DNA of 64,000 bases from Sphingomonas sp. CFBP 8760 (GCF_014841615.1 NZ_JACYUG010000001.1:310001-374000); one strand, 5' to 3'; shown: positions 20,913 through 29,791, counted from the first letter of the stretch. Translations and numbers: made by a program. The notes: generated by a model from the letters alone, not told the origin.

Positions 20913-22340
20913 CTATTTGCGCCGCCGCAGGCCGAAACGGCGGAACAGCCCGCGCTTCGACAGCGCCTCGAACATCTCCTCCGGCCCTTCGGGGTCGAGC
21001 ACCTCGTTATCGGCCAGCCATTCCTCGACGGCGGTCAGATCGGGCACTTCATAAGGCACCAGCGTCTTGCCGCGACCACGGAACCGTTCGATCGTCGCGA
21101 TCAGCGAACCCGTCTCGGCGACCGCCTCCGCCACCTCGACATGCGTCATCCCCAGATGCTCGGCGATCAGGTCGTCGCGGATCGCCAGCACGCGGGCGCG
21201 CTCCGCCTCGGTATGCGCCTCGATCGCGAGATCGCATTCGGTGTCGAGCCGGAGCGAACGGTTGTTCATGTTGCTCGATCCCAGCCGGAACACGCGATCG
21301 TCCGCGATCAGGATCTTGGCGTGGCAATAGATCGGCGTGCCGCCCGCCGTATAGGGATGGTACATCCGCAACCGCCCGTGCCGGTCGCGACGGCGCAGCG
21401 CCTCCATCAGCCGCGCGCGCGCGGTATCCATCGCCAGCGGCTCCAGCCACCCCTGCGCGGTGACGGGGTTGATGATGACGATTTCCGGCCCGTCCGCCTC
21501 GTCCAGCCGCCGCGCCACCGCCTCCGCGATCCTGCGCGAGGCGAAATACTGGCTTTCGATATAGAGATGCCGCTCGGCCGAGGCGATCTGCGCCATGAAC
21601 AGCGCCTCGCTCTCGTGCACCGGTGGCTGGTCGGGCATTTCGGGGAAGGTGCGCGCGATGCCGACGTCGATGCCCTCGAAATCCACCGTCAGCCCCTGGG
21701 GCCAACAGGGTCCGCCGGGTTCCACCGGCGTCATCGGCTTGCCGCCCGCCGCCGTCCAGCGATCGCGGAACAGCGTGCCCAGCGTTCCCGCGATCGGCCC
21801 CTGCACCGCGCTGATCGCGTCGTGCCATGGCTTGTAGGGCTGGCCGCCGGGGCGCAGCCGCAGCGGCTGGTCGTCGAGATGCTCGCGCGTGTCCCAGCGA
21901 TCCCCGGTCATGTCGATGCCGCCGCAAAAGGCGAGGCAATCGTCGATGATGACGATCTTCTGATGATGCGAGGCGCCGGTGGGATGATGCCCGTCCAGCT
22001 TGGTGTGGATGCGCTTGTGCATCATCCATTTCAGCACCGTGAACGCCGTCGCGCCGCGCCCCAGCGACTTGATCGCGCCCAGATCCCAGCGCAGCAGGAA
22101 CACCTCCAGATCGGGCGAGGCCTGCACCAGATCGTAGATGAAGGTGCCCAGCGTGCGCCCGCGCCCCTTCACGTCGTGGTCGAGCACGATGCGCGCATCG
22201 AAGTCCCAGCCGATCAGCAGGATACGCTTGCGGGCCTGGGTCATCGCCTGACGCGCGATCCGGAAATAATCCGCCGCGTCGACGATCACGCTCATGCGGT
22301 CCGCACGCACCACCTGCCAGCAATCGACGCCTGTCTTCAT
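20913..22340 (-). CDS. Phospholipase D family protein (cardiolipin synthase-like)
   Basis: 475 residues with two HKD motifs: SHHQKIVIIDD (His126, Lys128, Asp133) and IYCHAKILIADD with GSSNMNNRSL near residue 340. The N-terminal part (WDFDARIVLDHD) lacks the paired membrane helices of ClsA-type cardiolipin synthases, so it is a soluble or peripheral PLD enzyme. Possible activities are transphosphatidylation (cardiolipin synthesis, ClsC-like) or phospholipid hydrolysis. The short positively charged tail ends FRRFGLRRRK. The gene stands alone, divergent from dinB. Confidence 0.85.
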   Translation of the reverse strand: MKTGVDCWQVVRADRMSVIVDAADYFRIARQAMTQARKRILLIGWDFDARIVLDHDVKGRGRTLGTFIYDLVQASPDLEVFLLRWDLGAIKSLGRGATAFTVLKWMMHKRIHTKLDGHHPTGASHHQKIVIIDDCLAFCGGIDMTGDRWDTREHLDDQPLRLRPGGQPYKPWHDAISAVQGPIAGTLGTLFRDRWTAAGGKPMTPVEPGGPCWPQGLTVDFEGIDVGIARTFPEMPDQPPVHESEALFMAQIASAERHLYIESQYFASRRIAEAVARRLDEADGPEIVIINPVTAQGWLEPLAMDTARARLMEALRRRDRHGRLRMYHPYTAGGTPIYCHAKILIADDRVFRLGSSNMNNRSLRLDTECDLAIEAHTEAERARVLAIRDDLIAEHLGMTHVEVAEAVAETGSLIATIERFRGRGKTLVPYEVPDLTAVEEWLADNEVLDPEGPEEMFEALSKRGLFRRFGLRRRK

Positions 22341-22446
22341 TATCGCGCTTTCCCTTGTCGGCGCTCCTCATGGCGGAGCGGCGGATCGCTGGCAAACGCG
22401 AACACCCTCGCACCGGGTCCCGCCGCCCCCTATGTAGCGTGCCGTG

Positions 22447-23535
22447 ATGTCGGACACGCGACCCCGCAAGATCATCCATGTCGACATGGACGCCTTCTAT
22501 GCATCCGTCGAACAGCGCGACGATCCGGCGTTGCGCGGGCGGCCGGTGGCGGTCGGGGGCAGCCGGGCGCGCGGCGTCGTGGCGGCGGCCAGTTACGAGG
22601 CGCGGGTGTTCGGCGTCCGCTCCGCGATGCCGTCCGTCACCGCGGTCCGGCAATGCCCCGATCTGGTCTTCGTGCCACCGCGTTTCGATGTGTACCGTGC
22701 CGTTTCGCAGCAGATTCGCGCGATCTTCGCCGATTATACCGATCTGATCGAGCCGTTGTCGCTGGACGAGGCGTATCTCGACGTATCGGAGGATCGCCAC
22801 GCGCTCGGCTCGGCACAGGCGATCGCCGCGGCGATCCGCGCGCGCATCCAGGCCAATACCGGTCTGACCGCCTCGGCCGGGGTCAGCTACAACAAGTTCA
22901 TCGCCAAGCTGGCGTCCGATCAGAACAAGCCCGACGGGATGTGCGTGATCCCGCCCCGGCGCGGCGCGGCCTTCGTCGCCGGGTTGCCGGTCAAGCGGTT
23001 CTACGGCGTCGGCCCGGTCACCGCGCGGCGGATGGAGGCGCTGGGTATCCTGACCGGGGCCGATCTGGCCGCCCACCCCCTCCCCTTCCTCCAGCGGCAT
23101 TTTGGCAGCCATGCCACCTATCTGTACGGGGCGGCACGCGGCGAGGATCATCGCCCCGTGCGGGCGCATCGTCAGGCCAAGTCGATCGGGGCGGAGCGGA
23201 CCTTCGAGCGCGACCTGAGCGAGCCTGAGCCGCTGCACGACGCCTTGGCCATGGTCGCGGCGGCGGCCTGGGCCCGGATCGACCGGGCGGGCGCGCAGGG
23301 GCGCACCGTGACGCTGAAACTACGCCGCGCCGATTTCGCCACCATCACCCGTGCGCGCTCCGTCTCCCGGCCCGTGGTCGACGAGGCCGCGTTTCTGGCG
23401 ATCGGGGCGGACCTGCTGGCGGCGCAACTGCCGGTGCCCGGCGGTGTCCGGCTGCTCGGCCTGACGCTGTCCGCGCTGGGGGATGCGGCGGGCAATGCCG
23501 CCGATGACGCGGTTCAGCCGGCGCTGCCGTTCTGA
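22447..23535 (+). CDS. dinB: DNA polymerase IV
   Basis: 362 residues. This Y-family translesion polymerase has catalytic motifs HVDMDAFYASVEQ (residues about 12-24) and LSLDEAYLDVSE (about 100). The little finger region follows and the C-terminus ends QPALPF, which resembles a beta-clamp-binding motif (QxxLxLF type). ATG 22447 is preferred; an adjacent GTG is one codon upstream. I see no clear LexA box in the short divergent gap. It is convergent with the next gene (6-base gap). Confidence 0.94.
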   Translation: MSDTRPRKIIHVDMDAFYASVEQRDDPALRGRPVAVGGSRARGVVAAASYEARVFGVRSAMPSVTAVRQCPDLVFVPPRFDVYRAVSQQIRAIFADYTDLIEPLSLDEAYLDVSEDRHALGSAQAIAAAIRARIQANTGLTASAGVSYNKFIAKLASDQNKPDGMCVIPPRRGAAFVAGLPVKRFYGVGPVTARRMEALGILTGADLAAHPLPFLQRHFGSHATYLYGAARGEDHRPVRAHRQAKSIGAERTFERDLSEPEPLHDALAMVAAAAWARIDRAGAQGRTVTLKLRRADFATITRARSVSRPVVDEAAFLAIGADLLAAQLPVPGGVRLLGLTLSALGDAAGNAADDAVQPALPF

Positions 23536-23541
23536 CGCCGG

Positions 23542-25392
23542 TCAGCCGGCCCGCAATTCGTCAGCGGCCGCCCCGACGAAGCGGGCGCCGGCCAGCATAC
23601 GGGCGCGCGCCGCATCGACCGGACGGCACAGGCCGAAACCCTGGAGATATTGCGCGCCCGCGATCCGCAGCGCCTGAATCTGCACATCGGTCTCCACGCC
23701 CTCCGCGGCGACGTCCAGCCCCAGCGCGCGGCCGAGCTGAATGATCGAATGGACGATCGCCGCCGCCTCGCGATCCCGGCCCATTCCGTCGATGAACGAC
23801 CGGTCGATCTTCAGGCAATCGAGCGCGATGGTGCGGATGTTGTAGAGGCTGGAATAGCCGGTCCCGAAATCGTCGAGCGCGACGCGGAAGCCCATCTGGC
23901 GCAGCGAATGCAGCGTGTCGGCCACCTGCCCCGTCCCGTCGAAGATCGCGCGTTCGGTAATTTCGATCTGGACGCGGCCGGGCGTCACTCCCGCCGCATC
24001 GGCCTGGTCGAGCAGCCGCTGTGCGAACTGGTGCCGGTGGAACTGGCGCGGCGAGAAGTTGATCGAGACATATTGGCCCGGCCACTCCTTCACGCGCCCC
24101 AGCGCCTCCGTCACCACCCAGTCGCCCAGCTCGTGGATGAGGTTGGATTCCTCGGCGATCGGCAGGAACTCCGCCGGCCCGATCGTCGCGCCGAAATCCT
24201 CGCTGTGCCAGCGCAGCAACGCCTCGAACCCGACGATCTCCAGATCGGCCTTGGCGACGATCGGCTGATAGACGAGGCTGAGTGCCTGATCCGGGATCGC
24301 GCGGATCAGGCGCCGTTCCATCCGGCGGCGCAGACGGATGCTGTCGTCCATCGTCTCGTCGAACCGGCGCGCGATGCCGCGTCCCTGCCGCTTGGCCTCG
24401 TTCAGCGCCAGGTCGGCGCGGCGGATCACGTCGATCGGCTCGCGCCCGTCGCCGCCCTCCACCACCACCAGCCCGGCGCTCGCCCCCGCCTGCACGCCGT
24501 GACCATAGACCTGAAGCGGCACCGAGCAGGCCGCGATCACCGTCTCGCAGGCGGTGACCGCCGTGGCATCGTCGGGGGTGTCGAACAACAGACCGAACTC
24601 ATCGCCGCCCAGCCGCGCCACCAGCGCGCCGGCGGGCGCGGCGCGGTGGAGGATGGCGCAGATCTCCCGGATCAGCGCGTCGCCGGCGAGATGGCCGAGC
24701 GTGTCGTTGACCCGCTTGAACCGGTCGAGATCGATCATCGCGGTCGCAAAGGTGCCGGGCGCCCGCGTCCGTTCCTTCAACGCACGCTGGAAAGCCAGGC
24801 GGTTGGGGGCGTCGGTCAGCGAATCGTGGAAGGCGATATGCACCGCGCGGCTTTCGTTCGCGGCCAGTTCGGCCTTCTGCTCCTGCAGCAGCGCGACCTG
24901 TGCCAGCAACTGGCGATGCGTGGCGGCCATGTCGCGATCGCGCCGCCACCGCGCGGCCAGCGCGCTCGCGGTCTGGAGCAGCTCGGTTGCCGCGAATGGC
25001 TTGGCGATGAAGAACAGCCGGTCGACCGGTCCCGCGGCGCGGGCGATCTCGGCCAGCGGCACATCGCCGGCCCCGGTCACGATGACGATGTTGGTCGCAG
25101 GGTCGATCCGGCGCAGCCGCCGCGCGGTCTCGCGCCCGTTCATGGGCGCCATGTTGAGGTCGATAAAGGCGACGGCGTAATCCTCGCCCGCCATCGCCGC
25201 GCGCTTGGCCTCCGCCACCGCATCGCCGCCGCGTTCCGCATGGAACAGGCGGAACGCCCCATCCCCTGCGCCGCCGAGGATGCGTCGATAGCAGTCGTGC
25301 AGCACCGCGTCGTCGTCGACCACCATGACGCGCACCGCCTCGGCCGACGATTCGCCGGAGCCCTGCTTCATCGCGTCCTGCCTGTCGACCAT
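23542..25392 (-). CDS. Response regulator with GGDEF and EAL domains (c-di-GMP turnover)
   Basis: 616 residues: receiver domain at about 20-140 (acidic pocket DDD near 26-28, phospho-acceptor Asp78, Lys131), a short coiled linker (about 155-180), GGDEF domain with intact LGGDEF (262-266), and EAL domain with intact EAL (390-392), ITE, DDFGTGYSS (507-515) and KID. Both catalytic motifs look functional, so it could make or degrade c-di-GMP. The RxxD product-inhibition site normally just before GGDEF is absent (ALVARL). No partner histidine kinase is adjacent. Several in-frame starts exist near the N-terminus. Confidence 0.9.
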   Translation of the reverse strand: MVDRQDAMKQGSGESSAEAVRVMVVDDDAVLHDCYRRILGGAGDGAFRLFHAERGGDAVAEAKRAAMAGEDYAVAFIDLNMAPMNGRETARRLRRIDPATNIVIVTGAGDVPLAEIARAAGPVDRLFFIAKPFAATELLQTASALAARWRRDRDMAATHRQLLAQVALLQEQKAELAANESRAVHIAFHDSLTDAPNRLAFQRALKERTRAPGTFATAMIDLDRFKRVNDTLGHLAGDALIREICAILHRAAPAGALVARLGGDEFGLLFDTPDDATAVTACETVIAACSVPLQVYGHGVQAGASAGLVVVEGGDGREPIDVIRRADLALNEAKRQGRGIARRFDETMDDSIRLRRRMERRLIRAIPDQALSLVYQPIVAKADLEIVGFEALLRWHSEDFGATIGPAEFLPIAEESNLIHELGDWVVTEALGRVKEWPGQYVSINFSPRQFHRHQFAQRLLDQADAAGVTPGRVQIEITERAIFDGTGQVADTLHSLRQMGFRVALDDFGTGYSSLYNIRTIALDCLKIDRSFIDGMGRDREAAAIVHSIIQLGRALGLDVAAEGVETDVQIQALRIAGAQYLQGFGLCRPVDAARARMLAGARFVGAAADELRAG

Positions 25393-25418
25393 GATCGCCG
25401 GATACTAAGGCATGGCGA

Positions 25419-26336
25419 TTAACGCGTGGTAAACGATGCCTGCAACTGTGCCTCCAGCGCCTGTGCGCCCAGCACGATCGCCCCGAGCGGCCCGGCATTG
25501 CCGCCCAGTGCGGGGGGGACGACGAAGGTGTCGGCATCCGCGACCTCGGGCAGGGCGACATAGCCGCCCAGGCTTTTCGTCATCGCCGCCCGGACCCGGG
25601 GGAACAGGTGATCGGTGCCCACCATCACGCCGCCGCCCATCACGATCCGCCGTGGTACGCCGGTCAGCACCAGGGCGTGGAGCAACTGCCCCAGCGCATG
25701 GGCGACCATGTCCCAGGCGGGCTCGTCCGCAGCCCATTGATCGCCGGACACGCCGGTGCGCGCCTTCAGCGCCGGCCCTGCCGCCAGCCCTTCCAGACAG
25801 GCGCCGTGGAACGGGCAAGTGCCGATCCAGTCGTCGCCGGGGAAACGGACCGGACGAAGGTGACCGAACTCGCTGTGCGTCAGCCCGTCGACCGGCCGCC
25901 CCCCCGCGATCAGGCCGACGCCGATGCCGGTGCCGACCGTGGCATAGGCGATGTCCTCCAGTCCCTTCGCCGCGCCCCAGCGGGCCTCCGCCAGCGCGGC
26001 GCCGACCACATCGGTATGGAACCCGGTCGGCACGCCGGCGAACCGGCGCAGACGCTCGCCGACATCCTGATTGGCCCAGCCCGGCTTGGGCGTGGAGGTG
26101 ATGTGACCATAGTCATGGGCATGCGGATCGATCGATACCGGCCCGAAACTGGCGATGCCCAGCGCGGAGAAACCACGCCAGCGTTCCAGCACCGCCTCGA
26201 TCGCACTCAGCGTCTCCTCGGGCCGGGTGGTGGGCAGCTGGACACGATCCTCGATCGCATCGGGGCCCCGCGCCAGAATGCAGATGCACTTGGTGCCGCC
26301 CAGTTCCACGCCGGCCACCAACGGTGCTTCGGTCAT
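25419..26336 (-). CDS. ROK-family fructokinase
   Basis: 305 residues. The ATP-binding ROK motif is GVELGGTKCICIL (about residues 9-21), and the sugar/zinc region reads GTCPFHGACLEGLAAGPAL (about 170-188), the form found in bacterial fructokinases such as that of Zymomonas. It phosphorylates free fructose to fructose-6-phosphate. The upstream operator shares its core with the sucrose transporter promoter, so it is probably controlled by the LacI regulator at 11.7-12.7 kb and uses the fructose released by the GH68 enzyme. It lies 73 bases after glmU on the same strand but has its own regulatory site. Confidence 0.88.
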   Translation of the reverse strand: MTEAPLVAGVELGGTKCICILARGPDAIEDRVQLPTTRPEETLSAIEAVLERWRGFSALGIASFGPVSIDPHAHDYGHITSTPKPGWANQDVGERLRRFAGVPTGFHTDVVGAALAEARWGAAKGLEDIAYATVGTGIGVGLIAGGRPVDGLTHSEFGHLRPVRFPGDDWIGTCPFHGACLEGLAAGPALKARTGVSGDQWAADEPAWDMVAHALGQLLHALVLTGVPRRIVMGGGVMVGTDHLFPRVRAAMTKSLGGYVALPEVADADTFVVPPALGGNAGPLGAIVLGAQALEAQLQASFTTR

Positions 26337-26373
26337 CGCGCTCTCCCTTTTCGCTCTGCCCGCCGCTACGCCT

Positions 26374-26387
26374 CAAATCGATTGTTG
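26374..26387 (-). promoter_or_regulatory. LacI-family operator upstream of fructokinase
   Basis: AATCGATTGTTG (26376-26387) is identical over 12 bases to the operator core at 9064-9075, and sits 38-51 bases upstream of the fructokinase start. The half-site outside the palindromic core differs (GGCG instead of CAAT). The match and its position in the only gap between glmU and the kinase argue for shared control by the sucrose LacI regulator. Confidence 0.65.
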
Positions 26388-26409
26388 GCGATAAATTTCG
26401 TGACGCCCG

Positions 26410-27813
26410 TCAGCGTGCGGCCTTCTTTGCCCGCATCAGCGCGCGGAAGCGGGCCGCCCAGCCGGACCGGCTTTCCTGCCGTCCGCGCGCCAGCGCCAGC
26501 GCATCGGGCTCGACATCGCGGGTGATGACCGATCCCGCCGCCACGATCGCCCCCGCCCCGATCGCGACCGGCGCCACCAGCGCGGAATTGGAGCCGACGA
26601 ACGCCCCCGCCCCGATCGTGGTGCGGTACTTCAGGAACCCGTCATAGTTGCAGGTGATCGTACCCGCACCGATGTTCGCCCCCGGCCCGATATCGGCGTC
26701 GCCCAGATAGGTCAGGTGGCTGGCCTTGGCGCCGTCCCCCAGCACCGCGTTCTTCAGCTCGACGAAATTGCCGACCTTCGCGTTCGCGCCCAGCACCGTG
26801 CCGGGGCGCAACCGCGCATAGGGGCCGACCTCCGCGCCCGCGCCCACCGTCGCGCGCTCCAGATGGCTGAAGGCATGGATCGTCGCGCCGTCCGCCACGG
26901 TGACGCCGGGGCCGAAGACGACGTTCGGTTCGACCGTCACGTCGCGGCCCAGGATGGTGTCGTGCGCGAACCATATCGTGTCGGGGGCGATCAGCGTCGC
27001 GCCGTCCCGCATCGCCGCCACGCGCCGCCGCGCCTGCCAGCCGGCCTCCACCGCCGCCAGTTCGCCCCGGCTGTTGACGCCGGCGACCTCGTGCGCGTCC
27101 GTTTCGATCACCGCCGACCCGCGACCATCGGCGGCGGCGAGCATGACGATGTCGGGCAGGTAATACTCGCCCGCCGCATTGTCGTTGCCGACCCGCGCGA
27201 GCAACGGCCAGAGATCGGCGGCGCGCACCGCCATCAGCCCGGAATTGCACAGGGTTTCCGCCCGGTCGGCGTCGCTGGCGTCCTTGTACTCCACCATCCG
27301 CACGATGCTGCCCTCGGCGTCCGCGATCACCCGGCCATAGGCGCCGGGGTCGTCGGGACGGAAGCCCAGCACGACCGCCGCCGGCGCATCGGCGGCCCGC
27401 AACCGGTCGAGCATCCGATGCATCGTCGCCGCGGTCACCAGCGGCACGTCGCCATAGAGGATCAGCACGTCGCCATCGAAATCCGCCAGCGCCCCCTCGG
27501 CCTGCCGCACCGCATGGCCGGTGCCGAGCTGTTCGGCCTGCAACGCGGTGGCGATGCCGAGCGGGGCGACCGCGGCCTCCACCTGATCGCGACCGGCGCC
27601 GGTGACGACCACCACGCCCGCGGGCGCCAGTTCGCCGACCGCGGCAAGCAGATGGAGCAGCATCGGCCGCCCGGCGACCGGGTGCAGCACCTTGTGCGTG
27701 TCGGACTTCATCCGGGTGCCCTTGCCGGCGGCAAGCACGATCGCCGCGACGGAACGGGGCGCCGCGACGGAACGGGGCGCGGCGACGGAACGGGGCATGG
27801 TCGGCTGGGTCAT
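26410..27813 (-). CDS. glmU: Bifunctional N-acetylglucosamine-1-phosphate uridyltransferase / glucosamine-1-phosphate acetyltransferase
   Basis: 467 residues from ATG 27813; a GTG six codons upstream and an ATG five codons downstream are alternatives. The N-terminal uridyltransferase domain has LAAGKGTRMKSD and GDVPLV. The C-terminal left-handed beta-helix acetyltransferase has repeated hexapeptides and NYDGFLK. It makes UDP-GlcNAc for peptidoglycan and lipid A. The N-terminus is unusual: a three-fold PRSVAA repeat precedes the Rossmann strand. It is divergent from gph. Confidence 0.94.
   Translation of the reverse strand: MTQPTMPRSVAAPRSVAAPRSVAAIVLAAGKGTRMKSDTHKVLHPVAGRPMLLHLLAAVGELAPAGVVVVTGAGRDQVEAAVAPLGIATALQAEQLGTGHAVRQAEGALADFDGDVLILYGDVPLVTAATMHRMLDRLRAADAPAAVVLGFRPDDPGAYGRVIADAEGSIVRMVEYKDASDADRAETLCNSGLMAVRAADLWPLLARVGNDNAAGEYYLPDIVMLAAADGRGSAVIETDAHEVAGVNSRGELAAVEAGWQARRRVAAMRDGATLIAPDTIWFAHDTILGRDVTVEPNVVFGPGVTVADGATIHAFSHLERATVGAGAEVGPYARLRPGTVLGANAKVGNFVELKNAVLGDGAKASHLTYLGDADIGPGANIGAGTITCNYDGFLKYRTTIGAGAFVGSNSALVAPVAIGAGAIVAAGSVITRDVEPDALALARGRQESRSGWAARFRALMRAKKAAR
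27743..27796. repeat. Three 18-base tandem repeats in the glmU start region
   Basis: The unit GCCGCGACGGAACGGGGC occurs at 27743-27760 and 27761-27778 identically, and at 27779-27796 with one change. The unit length is a multiple of three, so it encodes three in-frame copies of PRSVAA at the GlmU N-terminus, immediately before the catalytic AIVLAAGKG strand. Copy-number change by slippage would lengthen or shorten the N-terminus without shifting the frame. Confidence 0.9.
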
Positions 27814-27875
27814 GGCGGGGTCCGGTGCCACGAAAGCCTTGCCAATGCCATAGGGCCGCTGGCACGCATGCCGCC

Positions 27876-28562
27876 ATGACAGGCTTTCCCTTTTCCCTTG
27901 TCGGCTTCGACATGGATGGCACGCTGCTCGACACCAGCGGCGATCTGGCCGCCGCCGTGAACCATGCGCTGGCCAGTGCCGGCCGTGCCGAACTGACGGT
28001 CGATCAGATCAAGCCGATGATCGGCGGCGGCGCCCGCCACATGCTGGCGCAGGGCATGGCCCGGACGGGCGGCTGCGACGAGGCGGAACTCGATCTGCTG
28101 CATCGCCGCCTGCTCGACTATTACGAGGCGCACATGACCGTGCTCACCGCCCCCTATCCCGGTGCGCTCGCCGCGCTCGACGCGCTCGCCGACATGGACA
28201 TCACGGTGGCGGTGGTGACCAACAAGCTGGAGGGCTATGCCGTCACCGTGCTCGACGCGCTCGGCCTGACGGATCGCTTCGCCACCGTGATCGGCGGCGA
28301 CACGCTGGGGCCGGGCCGGGGCAAGCCCGCGCCCGATCCGATCGTGGAGATGATCCGCCGCTGCGATGGCGACGTGGCCACCACCGCCTTCATCGGCGAT
28401 TCGGTCTACGACGTGCGCTCGGCCAAGGCGGCCGGGGTGCCGGTGATCGCCTGCAGTTTCGGCTTCCTCGACCGGCCGGCGGCGGAGCTCGGCGCGGACG
28501 CGGTGATCGACGGTTATGACGGGCTGCTCCCCGCCCTCCGCCGGCTCGGCAGGAGCGGGTGA
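27876..28562 (+). CDS. gph: Phosphoglycolate phosphatase (HAD superfamily)
   Basis: 228 residues from MTGFPFSLVGFDMDG. HAD motifs are DMDGTLLDTSGDL (nucleophile and acid Asp, residues about 11-15), the Ser/Thr motif in VVTNK, GKPAPDP (Lys) and FIGDSVYDVRSA (metal Asp). It removes phosphate from 2-phosphoglycolate formed during DNA repair or oxygenase side reactions. Its TGA overlaps the phoR ATG by one base, so it is translationally coupled to the phosphate sensor. An upstream in-frame start would run into the glmU start region and is rejected. Confidence 0.88.
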   Translation: MTGFPFSLVGFDMDGTLLDTSGDLAAAVNHALASAGRAELTVDQIKPMIGGGARHMLAQGMARTGGCDEAELDLLHRRLLDYYEAHMTVLTAPYPGALAALDALADMDITVAVVTNKLEGYAVTVLDALGLTDRFATVIGGDTLGPGRGKPAPDPIVEMIRRCDGDVATTAFIGDSVYDVRSAKAAGVPVIACSFGFLDRPAAELGADAVIDGYDGLLPALRRLGRSG

Positions 28563-29779
28563 TGCGCGGTCTCCTGCCGGCGTTCGGCACCGCCATGGGG
28601 GCGGCGGCCTGCGTGTTCGTGGTCGATGGCCGGTGGGAAGGGCCGGCGATCGCGCTGGTCGGCGGGATCGCGGCGGCCCTGCTGGCGCGGGGGTGGGACG
28701 AGACCGTGCCCTCCGCCGCCCTGCCCGCACCGGCCGCGCCGCCGCTGGACGAGGTGCTGGACGCGGTCGGCGATGCGGTGCTGCTGGTCGATCGCGGCCG
28801 GGTGGTGCTGGCCAACCGCGCCGCGCGCGACGTGCTGGGCGCGCATGTGGTGGGCGAGGATGCGCGCGTCGCGATCCGCCACCCCGCCGCCGCCGCCGCG
28901 CTGGCGCAACCGGACGGGCGGCCGGTCGATCTGGTCGGGATCGGCGCGCGCGACCGGCACTGGGCGATGCGGGTGGCGGGCACGTCGGGCGGCTTGGTCG
29001 TGATCGACCTGCACGACCGCACCGAACATGCCGCGGCGGAGCGGATGCGCGTCGATTTCGTCGCCAATGCCAGTCACGAACTGCGTACCCCCCTCGCCTC
29101 GATCCTCGGCTATATCGAGACGCTGGACGACGAGGCGGGCGAGGAACCCGCGCTGCGCCGCCGTTTCCTGACGATCATGATGGCCGAGGCGCGGCGGATG
29201 CAGCGTCTGGTGGAGGACCTGATCTCGCTGTCGCGGATCGAGGCGGACAAGTTCCGCCTGCCCGACCAGTCGGTCGATCTCGGCACGCTGATGGCGGAGG
29301 TATGCGCGGAGTTGCGCGGTTCCGGGTCGCCGCGCGCGATGGACGTCACCTGCGTGACGGCCGGCGCGGTCCCGCCGATCGCCGGCGACCGGGCACAGCT
29401 GTCGCAACTGTTCCACAACCTGATCGGCAACGCGATGAAGTACGGCCGGGCGGAGACGCCAGTGGTCGCGCGGATCGAGCGGGTCGCGGCGGGGATCTCG
29501 ATCGTCGTCACCGATCAGGGCGACGGCATCGCCTCCGAACACCTGCCCCGCCTGACGGAGCGTTTCTACCGCGTCGATCCCGGCCGCAGCCGCTCGCTGG
29601 GCGGCACCGGACTCGGCCTCGCGATCGTCAAGCACATCGTCGAGCGGCATCGCGGCCGGCTCGACATCGCGAGCCGGCCGGGGATCGGCACCACCGTCAC
29701 CGTCACCCTGCCCCATCCCGCGACACCCAATGCCGGTTCGGGTGCCGGGTCGGGCGCCGGCGCTGTCATCAAAGAGTAA
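28562..29779 (+). CDS. phoR: Phosphate regulon sensor histidine kinase
   Basis: 405 residues. Two N-terminal hydrophobic stretches (about 4-20 and 28-42) anchor it. A PAS-like region (about 62-150) is followed by the dimerisation helix with FVANASHELRTPLASILGY (phospho-acceptor His172) and the ATPase domain with NLIGNAMKYG (N box), DQGDGI (G1) and GGTGLGLAIVKHIV (G2). It monitors the PstSCAB-PhoU complex and phosphorylates PhoB. The location at the head of pst genes, with phoB at the end, supports PhoR. The C-terminus is Gly/Ala-rich. Confidence 0.93.
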   Translation: MRGLLPAFGTAMGAAACVFVVDGRWEGPAIALVGGIAAALLARGWDETVPSAALPAPAAPPLDEVLDAVGDAVLLVDRGRVVLANRAARDVLGAHVVGEDARVAIRHPAAAAALAQPDGRPVDLVGIGARDRHWAMRVAGTSGGLVVIDLHDRTEHAAAERMRVDFVANASHELRTPLASILGYIETLDDEAGEEPALRRRFLTIMMAEARRMQRLVEDLISLSRIEADKFRLPDQSVDLGTLMAEVCAELRGSGSPRAMDVTCVTAGAVPPIAGDRAQLSQLFHNLIGNAMKYGRAETPVVARIERVAAGISIVVTDQGDGIASEHLPRLTERFYRVDPGRSRSLGGTGLGLAIVKHIVERHRGRLDIASRPGIGTTVTVTLPHPATPNAGSGAGSGAGAVIKE

Positions 29780-29791
29780 CGCCACGGTCAC
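29763..29791 (+). promoter_or_regulatory. Candidate Pho box upstream of pstS
   Basis: CTGTCAT (29763-29769), GAGTAAC (29774-29780) and CGGTCAC (29785-29791) are spaced exactly 11 bases apart. The Pho box consensus is CTGTCAT repeated with 4-base spacers. The first unit is perfect, the third matches 5 of 7 and the middle only 3 of 7. The site overlaps the phoR stop codon and lies 46-75 bases before the pstS start, the expected place for PhoB to activate pst transcription. Confidence 0.6.
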
